Assembly: GCF_018375725.1 (NCBI RefSeq)
Contig: NZ_JAHACR010000004.1
Span: 1 to 61,129, forward strand
Reading direction: 5' to 3'
From: Burkholderia sp.
Lineage (GTDB): Bacteria > Pseudomonadota > Gammaproteobacteria > Burkholderiales > Burkholderiaceae
Length of the DNA: 61,129 bases
Both the position numbers and the translations under genes were made by a program. The notes below the pieces were generated by a model. That model ran no database searches, was not told where the DNA came from, and saw only the letters and a list, made by a program, of their open reading frames with translations. Shown here in pieces: positions 8,594 to 17,333 of this stretch. Numbering within the stretch: position 1 is the stretch's first letter; the number at the start of each line of letters is the position of its first letter.

Positions 8594-9292
8594 ATGCTGT
8601 TCAATCGGAAAGAAAAACCAGTCGACGTACTGATGGCGGGAAATGCCGGGCCGGTCACGGCATACGACAAGGCCAAGCGCGAATTCTTCGAAATCATCGG
8701 TACAAGCCAGGCCAACTCGGCACGATGGTTCATCATCGCCGTGGTCATGGGTTTTGGCTTGGTTGTGATGGCCGCGGACTTCTATCGCCTCTTGCCACTC
8801 AAGACCATCGTTCCGTGGATGGTGCAACCGCAGGCCGATGGTGCAGTTGCCAACGGGGGCGCTGTCGCCGCTGTGCAATTCACGCCGAATCGCAACATGC
8901 GCTCCTATTTCCTCAGGCATTGGGCAGAGAAGGCGCTCACCATCGACCAGTACACATCGCAGAAAGATCTAAAGGCCGCGCAGGCGCTTTGCCGAGGCGC
9001 GGCCGTCGGCGAGTTTGCCCAAATGATGAGGGACGACAACCCCTTCGGCAAATTGGCGCTCAACGCGCAGTACACACGCGTCGTTCACGTCAAGAGTGTT
9101 GACCCAGGCGAGAACGGCGTCGGCTTCATCTTCTTGACGACCGTGGCCGGTGGCGGTACGGGAGATCCGGATACGAAGCAATATCGGATTACGGTCCACT
9201 ACGCGATCTCCCCGCCGAAGAGCGAGGAGGAAATTGCGAGCAATCCCGTCGGCCTCTACATTACCCACTTCGCCCGCGTCGAGGACTTTTAA
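8594..9292 (+). CDS. virB8: VirB8-like bitopic T4SS protein
   Basis: A 232-residue protein with a cytoplasmic N-terminus, one transmembrane helix at about residues 45-65 (WFIIAVVMGFGLVVMAADFY) and a periplasmic domain, the VirB8 layout. VirB8 is an inner-membrane assembly factor linking VirB6, VirB9 and VirB10. ATG 8594 is preferred because a purine-rich GGAGCGGGAAG lies just upstream; an in-frame ATG at 8555 lies inside the operator motif and lacks a ribosome site. The stop touches the virB9 start. Confidence 0.85.
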   Translation: MLFNRKEKPVDVLMAGNAGPVTAYDKAKREFFEIIGTSQANSARWFIIAVVMGFGLVVMAADFYRLLPLKTIVPWMVQPQADGAVANGGAVAAVQFTPNRNMRSYFLRHWAEKALTIDQYTSQKDLKAAQALCRGAAVGEFAQMMRDDNPFGKLALNAQYTRVVHVKSVDPGENGVGFIFLTTVAGGGTGDPDTKQYRITVHYAISPPKSEEEIASNPVGLYITHFARVEDF

Positions 9293-10059
9293 TGATGTCG
9301 TTCATTGTGAGAATTCTCGCCGCGATTCTGTTCCTCGCGGGTCCGCTGAGCGCCCACGCAGTGTTGATTGCAACTCCGCTGCCGGGTGACACTCGACTCG
9401 TCCGTTTCGACTTCGATCCGAACAACACGTATCAGATCCTCACTCGCCCCAAGGCTGTTACGGATATCCAACTGGAAGCCGGAGAGGTTGTGAAGGGCGT
9501 TGCCCTCGGCGATTCTTTCTCCTGGGACTGCGAAACAGGCGTTGCGGGCCACATTTTTATTCGGCCGAAGTACGACGATGTTGTGACGTCGGGCACGGTC
9601 GTTACAGATCGTCGCACGTACCAACTCATGCTGCGCTCGACGGAAGCGGATGTGGGCAAGTGGTACCAACGGGTTACGTGGGGATATCCCGGCACGTCGA
9701 TGTTGCAACCGATCGCGACGACTGCTGCTCCCCAGGCTTCTGGTGTGGGGCCGACGGCAAGCGACCCGCTGACGCGCGGCGTCGATGTTGAACAGTTGAA
9801 CTTCGACTATCGGATCAGCGGCAATGCTCCGTTCAAACCGGTCCAGGTGATCGACAACGGCACGTTTACGTGGATCCAGATGCCCGCAAACATCCAGGAT
9901 TGGCCGGCAGTTTTCTGGGTTACGCCGGATAACCGTTATGCGGCACTCGATCCTGTTGTCGATGGGAAATACCTGAAGGTCACGAAGGTCATGCACAAGT
10001 TCCTGCTGAAGATCGGCAAGGAAGAAGTCGAGATCACGAACAACAAGGTCGCTCAATGA
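9292..10059 (+). CDS. virB9: VirB9-like outer-membrane core protein
   Basis: A 255-residue protein with a signal peptide of about 23 residues (ending SAHA). An N-terminal domain (DTRLVRFDFDPNNTYQI then FIRPKYDDVVTSGTVVTDRR) precedes a C-terminal beta domain (IDNGTFTWIQMP, AVFWVTPDNR) typical of VirB9/TrbG. With VirB7 and VirB10 it builds the outer-membrane core channel. It overlaps virB8 by 1 base and virB10 by 4 bases. Confidence 0.9.
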   Translation: MMSFIVRILAAILFLAGPLSAHAVLIATPLPGDTRLVRFDFDPNNTYQILTRPKAVTDIQLEAGEVVKGVALGDSFSWDCETGVAGHIFIRPKYDDVVTSGTVVTDRRTYQLMLRSTEADVGKWYQRVTWGYPGTSMLQPIATTAAPQASGVGPTASDPLTRGVDVEQLNFDYRISGNAPFKPVQVIDNGTFTWIQMPANIQDWPAVFWVTPDNRYAALDPVVDGKYLKVTKVMHKFLLKIGKEEVEITNNKVAQ

Positions 10060-11384
10060 CCAACAAGTCGATCATCGATCCGGAAGCCAACGACGGAGGC
10101 TTGCCCAAGAAGAACATGCACTGGAAGATTGTGCTTCTTCTTGGCGCGGTCGTCCTCGTGGCGGCTTATATCAAGTTCGGCGGAAAGAGCGTGCATCGAC
10201 ACGATTTCAATCCGACTCCTCCTCATGCTACCGAACTCGGTCCAGCGGCGGACCCTTCATCCATTGATAAGGACAAGGCAGCTGCGGAACAGAATGTCCA
10301 ACTCGAGAAAATTCAGGAAGGCAAGCAGAAGGCCGAGGCTCTGAAGAAGCAACAGGAGCTGCTAGCTGCTCAATCGGCGAATAGCGGACGGATGGGTGTG
10401 GCGCCGGCGCAAACGCCAGGAGCCGCATCTTCTACGGTGGGTTTGCCTCCTGCTGGCGCGTTGCCTCCGCTTCCACCGACGATGGCCGCGAATGGTGCGA
10501 GGGGCGGTCGGGGAGTGGCTGATCCAGACCGCGAGTCCATGATCAGAAACTCGCCCGTCTTGGTTAAATCGAATGCCGGTCAATCGGGTTCGGCTCAGGG
10601 GAATATGCCGCCGGGTTATGTCCCGCCTCAGATGAGCGACCTGCAGCGGAGTGAGCTCGCGAGTGCGTCGGACATGAGCAATATTCTGAAACACATGCCC
10701 GGAATGCAAAGCGGCAACAACCCGGGTGCGGGAGCGACGGCGAATTCGCAATGGCTGACGGATTACAACTCGAAGCTATCGGACCACTCGGCTGAAACGG
10801 CGTATGCCCCACCGGCCAGGTACTACGTGCGCAGCAATACCCTCATTCAAGCGGTTACGACGCGAAAGGTGGATAGCGACCTCTCTGGCCCTATCGAGAT
10901 GCGCGTAGTCAGCGATGTCTACGACTCGGTTACTGGCACACAGGTCATGATTCCGGCGGGTTCGTCGATCAGTGGCGGGAACAATGGGGATATCCGTCTT
11001 GGCCAGTCGCGGATTGAGGTTGCGGTGGGTCGAATCTGCCGTCCGGATGGTATTTGCGTGGACACGCCGAATTCACAAGGCGCCGATTCGGGCGGCGCAA
11101 CGGGTCTGTCTGGGGACGTGAACAACCACATCCTGCAGATTTTTGCGACAGCCATCATCCCTGCTGCGATCGCATATGCTACGACGCCGAAGAACAGTGG
11201 CAATAACAACGTTTATGCGGGTAGCAGTTCACCGCTCAATGCCGCTGGCCAGATTATGGTCCAGACGTCTCAGACGGTGTTGAACCGCTACAACAACATT
11301 CCGCCGACGATTACCGTTCCTCCGGGTTCCCCTGTGAGTATCGTCCTCGGGAAAGATCTTGTGCTGCCGCCATACCATAGGTGA
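10056..11384 (+). CDS. virB10: VirB10/TrbI-like core protein
   Basis: A 442-residue protein with a short cytoplasmic N-terminus, one membrane helix near residues 24-41 (KIVLLLGAVVLVAAYIKFGG), a long Pro/Gln/Ala-rich periplasmic linker and a C-terminal TrbI domain (YYVRSNTLIQAVTTRKVDSDLSGP, then VMIPAGSSISG). VirB10 spans inner and outer membranes and senses ATP use by the T4SS ATPases. The translational overlap with virB9 (ATGA) supports one operon. Confidence 0.92.
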   Translation: MTNKSIIDPEANDGGLPKKNMHWKIVLLLGAVVLVAAYIKFGGKSVHRHDFNPTPPHATELGPAADPSSIDKDKAAAEQNVQLEKIQEGKQKAEALKKQQELLAAQSANSGRMGVAPAQTPGAASSTVGLPPAGALPPLPPTMAANGARGGRGVADPDRESMIRNSPVLVKSNAGQSGSAQGNMPPGYVPPQMSDLQRSELASASDMSNILKHMPGMQSGNNPGAGATANSQWLTDYNSKLSDHSAETAYAPPARYYVRSNTLIQAVTTRKVDSDLSGPIEMRVVSDVYDSVTGTQVMIPAGSSISGGNNGDIRLGQSRIEVAVGRICRPDGICVDTPNSQGADSGGATGLSGDVNNHILQIFATAIIPAAIAYATTPKNSGNNNVYAGSSSPLNAAGQIMVQTSQTVLNRYNNIPPTITVPPGSPVSIVLGKDLVLPPYHR

Positions 11385-11388
11385 GATC

Positions 11389-12900
11389 GTGAAACTCAGT
11401 TTGAAATCCGTCGCGCAACTGCGCTTCCTCGCTATCGTGGTTTCGGGGCTGGCCATGACGGGATGTGCTACGGCGCCGCTGCCTGCAGCATCGAATCAGA
11501 ACTACGACTTCGCATATCGAACCACAGGCGGTTCAGGCGTTCGTCCGAGTCAGGTGTTCGATGATGGTTCGAAGACCTATTTTCAGTTCCCTGTCGGGAA
11601 GACGGCGCCGGTGATTCAGCTCGACGATGCTGGATCTCGCAAGCTGCTCGAGCCGAATCAGGAAGGCATCTACTACACCGTGCCGTTCGTCGCGAATCGC
11701 TTTGTATTCCAACGAGGCCAGGAGACCGGGGTCGTAGAGTACGACGGTGCCAAGCCGCACGTGGTCGACCTGTCACGGGTGAATGAGCCTGGGACGGTGC
11801 CGGCATCGCACGTCGACGTGGACGGCCTGTATGCCATTACGCAGCGCAGTCGCCCGGTGTACGTGCATCAGGCAATGCAGGCGAATAGCTATGCAACGCC
11901 AGTGATTGGGGACAATGCTTCGTGGGCTACGGAACTTCCGACAGAAGACAAGTTCGACGTCCAGTTCAAGCGCGGCAGTTCGAAGCTTCTGGTTCCGAAG
12001 CGATCTGCGACGTCGGAGATTTTGTCGGCGGCGAAGAAGGCGAGCCGCGTTGTCATTATGGGGCGCGACGACGACAGCATGATGGAAACTCTGGCGGAGA
12101 ATCGCGCTGGCGCGGTGCGGGACTGGCTTGTCAAAAATGGCGTTCCGCCGAGCGTGATCAATGTGACGGCTGATACCTCCGGTGCTGACGGGCTCGACGC
12201 CGAGATTCGCGTCTACAGCAAGCCGGCGCAGGTTCCGGTGAACTACGCGTCGCCAGATTCGCCGGCGTTCAAGGCGGATGCAATCAAGGCGGATCTTCAA
12301 GCGGGTCTGATCTCTCGCGAGGAAGGGGCTCGACGTCTTGCATCGCTTGCCGGTTACGGGAATTCCAGCAATGGAGATAACTCGAGCGGAAGCGGCGGAA
12401 TTTCCCTTCGCTCAACCTTGGCGGTATTCGCCGAGAAGGAGCACTACCAGCTCACCTGGGGCGTGGGTGTCGCGGACAAGAAGATCACCGTTCCGCCAGT
12501 TGATCGTGAGCCGGATTTTGATGCAAAGGTTGTCGATCTGGGTAAGGCGAGTGCGGCCGCATGCAATCTCGGGGTGGACAAGGAGGCCAAATTGATCTAC
12601 GCGGAGCCGGATCTCAGCGGCCTGACGAAGATCAATTGGAAGGCCGGGATCGAGACGCTCAGCGAAGCCAATTCCGTCCTGACGGTGAAGCTGCGGACCT
12701 CGCCAAAAACGATGTACGCCGTGGATCGTGCCGATAACTCGGACATCTCCGTGAAGTGGACGGATCCGACCGCATTCACGATGCCCGTACGGGAAAAGAT
12801 GGCGCTCACCCTGGACGGCAAGACACTGGATCTGACTCACGTGGGCGACAGCCGTTACGTGGTCGTGCTTCAACCCACTGCCGGGACTACTGCGAAATGA
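11389..12900 (+). CDS. Outer-membrane lipoprotein with VirB9-like and OmpA-like regions
   Basis: A 503-residue protein starting at GTG 11389 (AGGTGAG upstream). The signal peptide ends in a lipobox (MTGCATAP, Cys near residue 26). Residues about 40-120 (PSQVFDDGSKTYFQFPVG) resemble the C-terminal domain of VirB9/TrbG. Residues about 185-285 (KRGSSKLL, ENRAGAVRDWL, GVPPSVINV) look like an OmpA/peptidoglycan-binding module. The C-terminal 200 residues are unrecognised. It lies between virB10 and the TcpQ/PilL gene, so it may tie the T4SS core to the pilus or wall. An R64 PilL-type lipoprotein is an alternative reading. Confidence 0.7.
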   Translation: MKLSLKSVAQLRFLAIVVSGLAMTGCATAPLPAASNQNYDFAYRTTGGSGVRPSQVFDDGSKTYFQFPVGKTAPVIQLDDAGSRKLLEPNQEGIYYTVPFVANRFVFQRGQETGVVEYDGAKPHVVDLSRVNEPGTVPASHVDVDGLYAITQRSRPVYVHQAMQANSYATPVIGDNASWATELPTEDKFDVQFKRGSSKLLVPKRSATSEILSAAKKASRVVIMGRDDDSMMETLAENRAGAVRDWLVKNGVPPSVINVTADTSGADGLDAEIRVYSKPAQVPVNYASPDSPAFKADAIKADLQAGLISREEGARRLASLAGYGNSSNGDNSSGSGGISLRSTLAVFAEKEHYQLTWGVGVADKKITVPPVDREPDFDAKVVDLGKASAAACNLGVDKEAKLIYAEPDLSGLTKINWKAGIETLSEANSVLTVKLRTSPKTMYAVDRADNSDISVKWTDPTAFTMPVREKMALTLDGKTLDLTHVGDSRYVVVLQPTAGTTAK

Positions 12901-13376
12901 AGAAATCGACTTTACTGCAGCGTGGGGCCGCTGCCGCTCTTGCCCTCGTAGTGCCGTTCGCGGCGGCGCAGGGGCATAAGAATCAAGCGTTCGTCCCCGG
13001 GGCGGCTGCCGTGGCCGCTGCTCCAGCATCCGGAGCTGCCGTCACCGTTGCCAATAATTCATCCGTCGCGACGGTAGTGGCTGGCGGTGATGCCGGGATT
13101 CCCCAAACGACGCAGGAGTTCGCGGTCCGAGCGAGCGATGAAAATTTCCGGAAACTGATCGCCCGCTGGGGGCGCGAGGCTGGGTGGAATTCTGAGTGGG
13201 ATGTCGATCGGGACATCGACATCACAGGCGAGTACACGTGGCGGAACATGTCTTTTGTTGATGCCGTTCGGGCTACTTTGAAAGCCACCGAGCGTGGCGA
13301 CCTTGCCGTGCACGGCTGCTATTACGCGAATAACTGGGTCCAGGTGGTGCCTCTGACGACCCCGTGCAAAAGGTAG
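12897..13376 (+). CDS. pilL: TcpQ/PilL-type pilus assembly protein
   Basis: A 159-residue secreted protein with signal peptide (ALALVVPFAAAQ) and an Ala/Val-rich linker. The C-terminal domain about residues 75-155 (NFRKLIARWGREAGWNSEWDVDRDIDITG, then SFVDAVRATLKA) matches the TcpQ pattern found at the C-terminus of IncI1 PilL. TcpQ-like proteins assist secretin assembly or stability in type IVb pili. The ATG overlaps the previous stop (ATGA), and a terminator follows. Confidence 0.75.
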   Translation: MKKSTLLQRGAAAALALVVPFAAAQGHKNQAFVPGAAAVAAAPASGAAVTVANNSSVATVVAGGDAGIPQTTQEFAVRASDENFRKLIARWGREAGWNSEWDVDRDIDITGEYTWRNMSFVDAVRATLKATERGDLAVHGCYYANNWVQVVPLTTPCKR

Positions 13377-13403
13377 GAGTGTGCAGTTGCAGTTGTCGGA
13401 CGA

Positions 13404-13423
13404 GGGCGCCGTTGGCGCCCTTT
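13404..13423 (+). terminator. Terminator hairpin after pilL-like gene
   Basis: Perfect 7-bp stem GGGCGCC / GGCGCCC with a 3-base loop followed by TTTCG. It ends the virB8 to pilL unit ahead of the pilN control region. The short T-tract makes it moderate. Confidence 0.65.
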
Positions 13424-13540
13424 CGCATTTCTGGTCACCCGGTTGCCCGCAGTGATATCTCCAGTTGTGGACACGTCATTCCGGCTGGAAAGGTGCCCGC
13501 AATAGGCGCTGTTTCTGCGTAGTTCTACCATCTCGGGCGT

Positions 13541-13561
13541 GTTTTACTTTCTGCTAGGAAA
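13541..13561 (+). promoter_or_regulatory. Palindromic operator candidate upstream of pilN operon
   Basis: TTTCTGCTAGGAA at 13548-13560, preceded by GTTTTAC, nearly identical over about 20 bases to the copy before virB8. It sits in the only gap (13424-13667) between the terminator and pilN, so it is the likely control site for the thin-pilus operon. Confidence 0.6.
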
Positions 13562-13667
13562 AGGTAAAGGTCGGGCGTCGAACCGCCACTCCCTTGCAGG
13601 AGCATCGATACCGACGTGGCCTTAATGACGCCCTGGTCGACAAGACCGACGATACCAAGGTAGACCG

Positions 13668-15449
13668 ATGAAACGTGAGATGAAATGCCTCGTGCTTGCG
13701 CCGCTTGTAGCCGCCCTGACTCTTTCGGGATGTGTGTCTCCCACTTTGGAGAGGGAGACGAAGGGAGCATCTGAGGACAACTCGAGGATCCAGGCGGAAT
13801 CACGGCAGAAACTCTTCGATCAAATCGCGAACTCGGAACAAGTCCGTGTGCGAGACGAGATGATTGATACGCCATTTCTCGCTGGGAAGGCAGTCGCGTT
13901 GAGTCGCGATGTCGTGCTCCCGCGCGCACTGCAGAAGAATGTCAATACGGACATGATGTTCCCCGGCCGGCGTGTGTCGCTTCCGGTGGCCGCGGAGCGG
14001 ATTACTTTGTCGACGGGTATCCCGGTCAAAATCGACAGCGACGTCTATCTGCCGGCGTCGGCCCTACTGCCGAGAGGCCAATCGAGTGAGGACCTCAAGA
14101 CTGCCGGGGTCGGACAGGGCGCGGGCGTGGCGCCGGCTGCACCTCTGCCGACGGCGGCAAAGGGAGTGCTTCCGCCGATTCCCACGACGGGGGAGGGCTT
14201 GGGTGGGTTGCAAGGATACTCGGGGTCTGCATCGATCGATACGCCGATGGACGTACAGTTCGAACCGGGTGAGATGGCATTGTCGCGCACCCTCGACCTC
14301 ATCGCGACCCGGCTCGGAATCAACTGGAAATACGACGACCAGAAAGGCGTGATCCGTTTCTACCGGATGGTCACGAAGACGTGGTTGCTGCCGATCAAAC
14401 CCGGATCGATGTCCTATACGACGGCGTTCAACGGGTCGACACAACAGTCGAACAATACGAACGCGCTGAATACGCAGTCGCAGCAGCAGGACTCGCCGAT
14501 CAAGAGTGAAGCGACAAACATCAGCGAGGTGAATTCGGTCAAGGCGTCGATCCAGACGATCATGACCCGCGCTGGCTCGATCTCGGCGGATCCTGCGATT
14601 GGCTCGATCACACTCACGGATACAAAAGAGGCGGTCGACAAAGCAGAAGAAATCATCAAATTCCAGACGCAAATTCTGTCGAAGATGGTGCTGGTGCGGC
14701 TCCAGATGATCCAGGTGCACACAACTGACACCGGTCAGGCAGCGGTAGACTGGAACGCCGTGATGACGAAGGCCCTGCAAAGCATTCCAGGATTCCAATT
14801 GTCGTCAATTTCACCCGTTTCGCTTATCGGTCAAAACGGCGTCAACAACGCGGGGCAGTTCGGACTGAGCATTACGAGTGGTGCGTTCAAGGGTACGACG
14901 GCCATCGTTCAGGCGCTTCAGGAAATCGGGCGGGTATCGACGTCCACCGAGATCCCGCTGTCGATTCAGAACCGGCATGGCATGTACTACAACGTACGCC
15001 AGACGTTCTCGTACGTGTCCGCGACGACGCCCGCAACGTCCACCGCCGGTGGAACGGGTGGGATCCCGGGTATCACGACATCGCAGGATCAGGTCGGATT
15101 CAAACTGATGCTGTATCCGAGCGTAACCGCCCATAACTCGATCAATTTGACGGTGTCGATCGACCAGTCGACGCTGCAGTCACTGCAGACCTTCACCTCG
15201 GGATCGGGATCAAATCAGCAGTCGGTCCAACTTCCGAACACAAGCGGCGAGGGCGCTACCGTCGACGCGATTGTACGCAACGGCGGAACGCTCATTTTGA
15301 CGGGCTTCGAGCAAAAGACGAATCAGTTCGATCGACGCGGTCTCGCACCGAACGTTCCGTTGATCGCTGGTGGCTCCAAGACTGCAGATTCTGAACGTGT
15401 GACCACCATCATCATTCTGTCTGCCGCTGTTCAGGACGCTGACTCATGA
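13668..15449 (+). CDS. pilN: PilN, outer-membrane lipoprotein secretin of thin pilus
   Basis: A 593-residue protein with a lipobox (TLSGCVSP), a middle region of secretin N-domains (DVQFEPGEMALSRTLDLI, QTIMTRAGSISADPAIGSITL) and a C-terminal secretin domain (SIQNRHGMYYNVRQTFSYV through LILTGFEQ and NVPLIAGGSKT). This is the R64 PilN/BfpB type that forms the ring through which the type IVb pilus leaves the cell. Size is typical. It overlaps pilO by 4 bases. Confidence 0.92.
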   Translation: MKREMKCLVLAPLVAALTLSGCVSPTLERETKGASEDNSRIQAESRQKLFDQIANSEQVRVRDEMIDTPFLAGKAVALSRDVVLPRALQKNVNTDMMFPGRRVSLPVAAERITLSTGIPVKIDSDVYLPASALLPRGQSSEDLKTAGVGQGAGVAPAAPLPTAAKGVLPPIPTTGEGLGGLQGYSGSASIDTPMDVQFEPGEMALSRTLDLIATRLGINWKYDDQKGVIRFYRMVTKTWLLPIKPGSMSYTTAFNGSTQQSNNTNALNTQSQQQDSPIKSEATNISEVNSVKASIQTIMTRAGSISADPAIGSITLTDTKEAVDKAEEIIKFQTQILSKMVLVRLQMIQVHTTDTGQAAVDWNAVMTKALQSIPGFQLSSISPVSLIGQNGVNNAGQFGLSITSGAFKGTTAIVQALQEIGRVSTSTEIPLSIQNRHGMYYNVRQTFSYVSATTPATSTAGGTGGIPGITTSQDQVGFKLMLYPSVTAHNSINLTVSIDQSTLQSLQTFTSGSGSNQQSVQLPNTSGEGATVDAIVRNGGTLILTGFEQKTNQFDRRGLAPNVPLIAGGSKTADSERVTTIIILSAAVQDADS

Positions 15450-16747
15450 TTATTGACGTCAACGGGAAAAAGGTTGCATTCGGACTCGCGTGGAAGCGCC
15501 TGGTTGGCGGTGGTACACCCGAGTCGATGGCGATCTCGCGGGCCCGAGAACATAAGTCGGTGCTGATCTGGACTGACGACGAAGCCCTGCAAGTCGGATT
15601 GCTGCCCGCTGCGGACCTGACCGAGAAGGACGTTGGCGCGGTCAAGGTTCCGGTGTTCGCGGCGGCAAAGATCGTTTCGCGGATCCCGGGACTCAAGAAG
15701 AACGTGCTGCTTGCGTTGAACAATCCCAACAAGACCGGGACCTTCATCCTGGTTGGGATCTACAAAGGCAAGCCGCGTGACAAATTCGACCTCGCCGACA
15801 TCTCGGGCGAAATCCTTGAGCAAAAGGTCGCCGAGTATCGGGATCTGCTGAAGAACGAACCGTTCGATCTGATCGGCGACGTTCGCGGGATTGAAGGAAT
15901 CTATTCCACGCCGATTGGGGTATTGGCCGAGCACGCGGACGAAGGCAGTGCAATGCACCGCCCCAAGGCCCAGCTACCCGTTCGGAAGGTGGGAATCGCG
16001 GTTGGCATTGTGCTCGCGTGCTTTCTAATCGCCAAAGTGGCATCCCCGGTGATTATGAAGAAATGGCGGGATTATCACGACCCCAAGCAACCCAATCCGC
16101 AAAAGCTGTACGACGACGTTATCGCGCAAGCGCGTTTGACACCGAGTCTCAAAGCAACGGACCTTGGCCCTTGGTATCAATGGTTCCGCGAGCTTCCGTG
16201 GGATGTCGGCGGATGGCGTTTAGCTGGCACCTCGTGCTCGTTCACGCCGTCGGCGTTAATGGTTTGCGCTGTCGACTACAAGCGTGCGTTGACGCAAGGT
16301 ACGTATAAGACATTTGTCGCGGCGTTGCCTGAACAGTGGAAGCACGCCTATAAGTTTGATCAGGACGTCGCACACGTGCAGGTTACGTCACCAATCGGAC
16401 TTGTTGGAAAGGTTGGCCAGTTCCTCGATCAGGCGCCAACTGAAAACGCCGTGACGATGGATTTCGGTTCTCAGCTTCAGGGTTATCAGGTGGCGGGGAA
16501 GTTCACGATCACGCCATTCGGACTGTTCGGTGCAGATGGAATCGACGCGAGTTCGTTGCAGAACACATACAAAGTCGCAACTTGGACCATGGATGGACCG
16601 GTCCGCGATTTTGAACTGCTTGGACAGTTTCCACCGTATGCGTTGGTCTCGTCTATTTCTGTAGTGGTGCAGTCTGACCCGCAGTCGACGATTGACAACT
16701 CAATGTTCAAGGCAACTGTTAAGGGCCAAGTGCTGATCAGGGGATAG
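15446..16747 (+). CDS. pilO: PilO-type pilus accessory protein
   Basis: A 433-residue protein with a cytoplasmic N-terminal domain of about 175 residues, one transmembrane helix near residues 183-202 (VGIAVGIVLACFLIAKVASP) and a periplasmic domain. This is the organisation of R64 PilO (pilus assembly protein PilO2), an inner-membrane platform component. Position between pilN and pilP matches the IncI1 order. Confidence 0.85.
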   Translation: MIIDVNGKKVAFGLAWKRLVGGGTPESMAISRAREHKSVLIWTDDEALQVGLLPAADLTEKDVGAVKVPVFAAAKIVSRIPGLKKNVLLALNNPNKTGTFILVGIYKGKPRDKFDLADISGEILEQKVAEYRDLLKNEPFDLIGDVRGIEGIYSTPIGVLAEHADEGSAMHRPKAQLPVRKVGIAVGIVLACFLIAKVASPVIMKKWRDYHDPKQPNPQKLYDDVIAQARLTPSLKATDLGPWYQWFRELPWDVGGWRLAGTSCSFTPSALMVCAVDYKRALTQGTYKTFVAALPEQWKHAYKFDQDVAHVQVTSPIGLVGKVGQFLDQAPTENAVTMDFGSQLQGYQVAGKFTITPFGLFGADGIDASSLQNTYKVATWTMDGPVRDFELLGQFPPYALVSSISVVVQSDPQSTIDNSMFKATVKGQVLIRG

Positions 16748-16751
16748 GAAT

Positions 16752-17333
16752 ATGAAGGTCGTGCGTGTTTTTGCGGGTTTGATTCTCTCTTTGGCATGGT
16801 CTGCTGGACATGCAGCCGGCCCTTCGGTCAACGATTTGATCGAGGCGGAGGCAACGAAGACACTAAAGTCGCTTACTGAGAGCGACAAGAGCACTCCGAC
16901 GCCGCCCGCTCTTTTGCCGACGCAACAACAGTCGCCGGCACTGCCGGCGGCACCAATCCCTGCCACGTCTGACGCTGATGCAGGCAAGCCCAAGCATCGA
17001 GATGGACTGTTTGCTCGTTTCGGTGTTGTCCCGAATCTGTCCGGGTACTTGATGTGGAACGACGTCATCTATCAGGTCACGGTAGGCAAAAAGATTAAAG
17101 GTTATACGGTCGTCGCGATTGACGCAGATGGAGCTAATTTGCGATCGCCGAAGGGAAAGATCAAGCACTTCGAATCGTTGGTCGACGAAGGTTTCGACAA
17201 CGGCAATGACAAGCCTTCGCAGCAACAAGCCCAAATGACCGGCAGTCCGGGTTTCGCAGCCTCGCCGTTGCCCCCCTCTATGCCCACCATGATGCCTGGT
17301 CCCCGAGTCGGCGGAGTCAACGGAGTTCGCTAA
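16752..17333 (+). CDS. pilP: PilP-type pilus protein
   Basis: A 193-residue protein with a signal peptide (VFAGLILSLAWSAGHA), a Pro/Thr-rich linker and a small C-terminal domain (YLMWNDVIYQVTVGKKIKGY, then VAIDADGANLRSPKGK) of the kind seen in PilP, which links inner membrane to secretin. A Pro/Met-rich tail follows. It starts 4 bases after pilO, and its TAA overlaps the pilQ ATG by 1 base. Confidence 0.8.
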   Translation: MKVVRVFAGLILSLAWSAGHAAGPSVNDLIEAEATKTLKSLTESDKSTPTPPALLPTQQQSPALPAAPIPATSDADAGKPKHRDGLFARFGVVPNLSGYLMWNDVIYQVTVGKKIKGYTVVAIDADGANLRSPKGKIKHFESLVDEGFDNGNDKPSQQQAQMTGSPGFAASPLPPSMPTMMPGPRVGGVNGVR

